A DNA stretch of 64,000 nt from Candidatus Dechloromonas phosphoritropha (GTDB lineage: Bacteria > Pseudomonadota > Gammaproteobacteria > Burkholderiales > Rhodocyclaceae): NCBI GenBank assembly GCA_016722705.1, contig JADKGN010000004.1, positions 124,001 through 188,000 on the forward strand, in the 5' to 3' direction. The notes below the pieces were generated by a model. It saw only the letters and a list, made by a program, of their open reading frames with translations, made no database searches and had not been told where the DNA came from. Made by a program: the position numbers and the translations under genes. Below are positions 63,401 through 64,000 of the stretch, piece by piece. Each line of letters begins with the position of its first letter. Position 1 is the stretch's first letter.

Positions 63401-64000
63401 GTGAAGACCCCGTACTACCTAATAGACGAGCGCAAGCTGTTGCGGAATCTGAAGATCATCCAGCGCGTGCGGGAGTCCTCGGGGGCCAAGTCGATGTTGG
63501 CGCTCAAGTGCTTCTCCACCTGGACCGTCTTTCCGCTCATGCAGCAGTACTTGGACGGCACCACCAGCAGCGGCGTGTATGAGGCCCGGCTCGGCTACGA
63601 GAAGTTCGGCAAGGAGGTGCACGCTTACAGCGTCGCCTTTTCCGGAGCGGAAATCCGCGAGGTCTGCCGCTACGCGGACAAGATCATCTTCAACTCGGTG
63701 CCGCAATTGGAGGCGTTCGCGGACGACATTCGCGGCCTGCCCGTGGGAATTCGCGTGAATCCCGGCGTCAGTTATTCGCACTTCGACCTCGCCGACCCGG
63801 CCGGACGGCACTCCCGGCTCGGGGTGCGCGATCCGAAGGAACTCGAACGCGTGGCAGACCGCTTGAGCGGCGTGATGTTCCACTTCAACTGCGAGAACGA
63901 CGACTTCTCCGATTTCTCCAGGAACCTGTGCCTTATCGAGCGGCAGTACGGCTCGCTTCTCCAACGCCTGGAGTGGGTAAGCCTCGGCGGGGGACTCTAC
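63401..64000 (+). CDS. nspC: Carboxynorspermidine decarboxylase, N-terminal part (partial)
   Basis: A GTG at 63401 with GGAG at 63391-63394 opens a frame that runs to the window edge without a stop (200 codons). It reads VKTPYYLIDERKLLRNLKII, AKSMLALKCFSTWTVFPLMQ (the PLP-binding lysine is in LALKCFS), YLDGTTSSGVYEARLGYEKF and VGIRVNPGVSYSHFDLADPA, and ends SLGGGLY. This is the NspC family of fold-III PLP decarboxylases, which form norspermidine or spermidine from the carboxy precursors. A carboxynorspermidine dehydrogenase gene would be its usual partner, but none is in the window. It is the first intact core gene right of the IS region. Confidence 0.93.
   Translation, partial: MKTPYYLIDERKLLRNLKIIQRVRESSGAKSMLALKCFSTWTVFPLMQQYLDGTTSSGVYEARLGYEKFGKEVHAYSVAFSGAEIREVCRYADKIIFNSVPQLEAFADDIRGLPVGIRVNPGVSYSHFDLADPAGRHSRLGVRDPKELERVADRLSGVMFHFNCENDDFSDFSRNLCLIERQYGSLLQRLEWVSLGGGLY

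Overview
The window looks like a chromosomal segment of a GC-rich denitrifying betaproteobacterium, most likely a Rhodocyclales member (Dechloromonas/Azonexus/Accumulibacter-like). The clues are the housekeeping gene set and order (lolCD, the RpfE-type protein next to recJ, trpS-scpA-scpB-rluB, mfd-aroG), a cytochrome cd1 nitrite reductase (nirS) behind a perfect FNR/DNR-type box, a PEP-CTERM protein remnant and a secreted PHB depolymerase. The species call is inference; no rRNA or tRNA gene was found.

Layout. 1-3.1 kb: the end of an ABC transporter gene, then a scrap zone (GH94-like N-terminus, IS110 and ISAs1 fragments), a small secreted basic protein and a large palindromic repeat. 3.3-8 kb: lolD/lolC on the minus strand, divergent from the RpfE-like gene and recJ. 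8.4-11.8 kb: nirS, a strong terminator, and a Crp/Fnr regulator fused to two PilJ/NarX-type P-box sensor modules. 11.9-17.4 kb: a pentapeptide-repeat protein and a minus-strand cluster of DUF2189 membrane protein, ABC ATPase, FtsX-type permease and CrtC/AttH-like lipocalin protein. 17.6-23.8 kb: an ISAs1 fragment, then minus-strand rluB, scpB, scpA, trpS, an M50 protease, a YciO/Sua5 protein and a PHP phosphoesterase.

23.9-38 kb: the glycine cleavage locus. A tandem glycine riboswitch with an intrinsic terminator precedes gcvT. gcvH and gcvP lie more than 9 kb downstream because a defence cassette sits between gcvT and gcvH: a Phd/PIN toxin-antitoxin pair, a PLD-nuclease/SNF2-helicase protein, a type ISP-like methyltransferase/specificity protein, and an AAA_21 ATPase with a DUF4276 partner. 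A 29-bp hairpin repeat occurs in a riboswitch stem, in the gcvH-gcvP spacer and in frame inside gcvP; a fourth copy is near 1.3 kb.

38-50 kb: ordinary core genes (cardiolipin synthase, a DnaJ-like co-chaperone, a GNAT acetyltransferase, fadD, a YqhA-like protein, mfd, aroG). 50-63.3 kb: a decayed accessory region with a nonsense-mutated DUF4160 gene beside an intact DUF2442 gene, a Tat-exported beta-carbonic anhydrase, two IS4-type elements, fragments of IS3, IS256 and IS4, a PHB depolymerase, a PEP-CTERM hydrolase stump, and nested insertions: an IS66 element (8-bp target duplication) inside an IS630 element, itself inserted beside a 5'-truncated IS1380-like element. The window ends in the first 200 codons of nspC (carboxynorspermidine decarboxylase).
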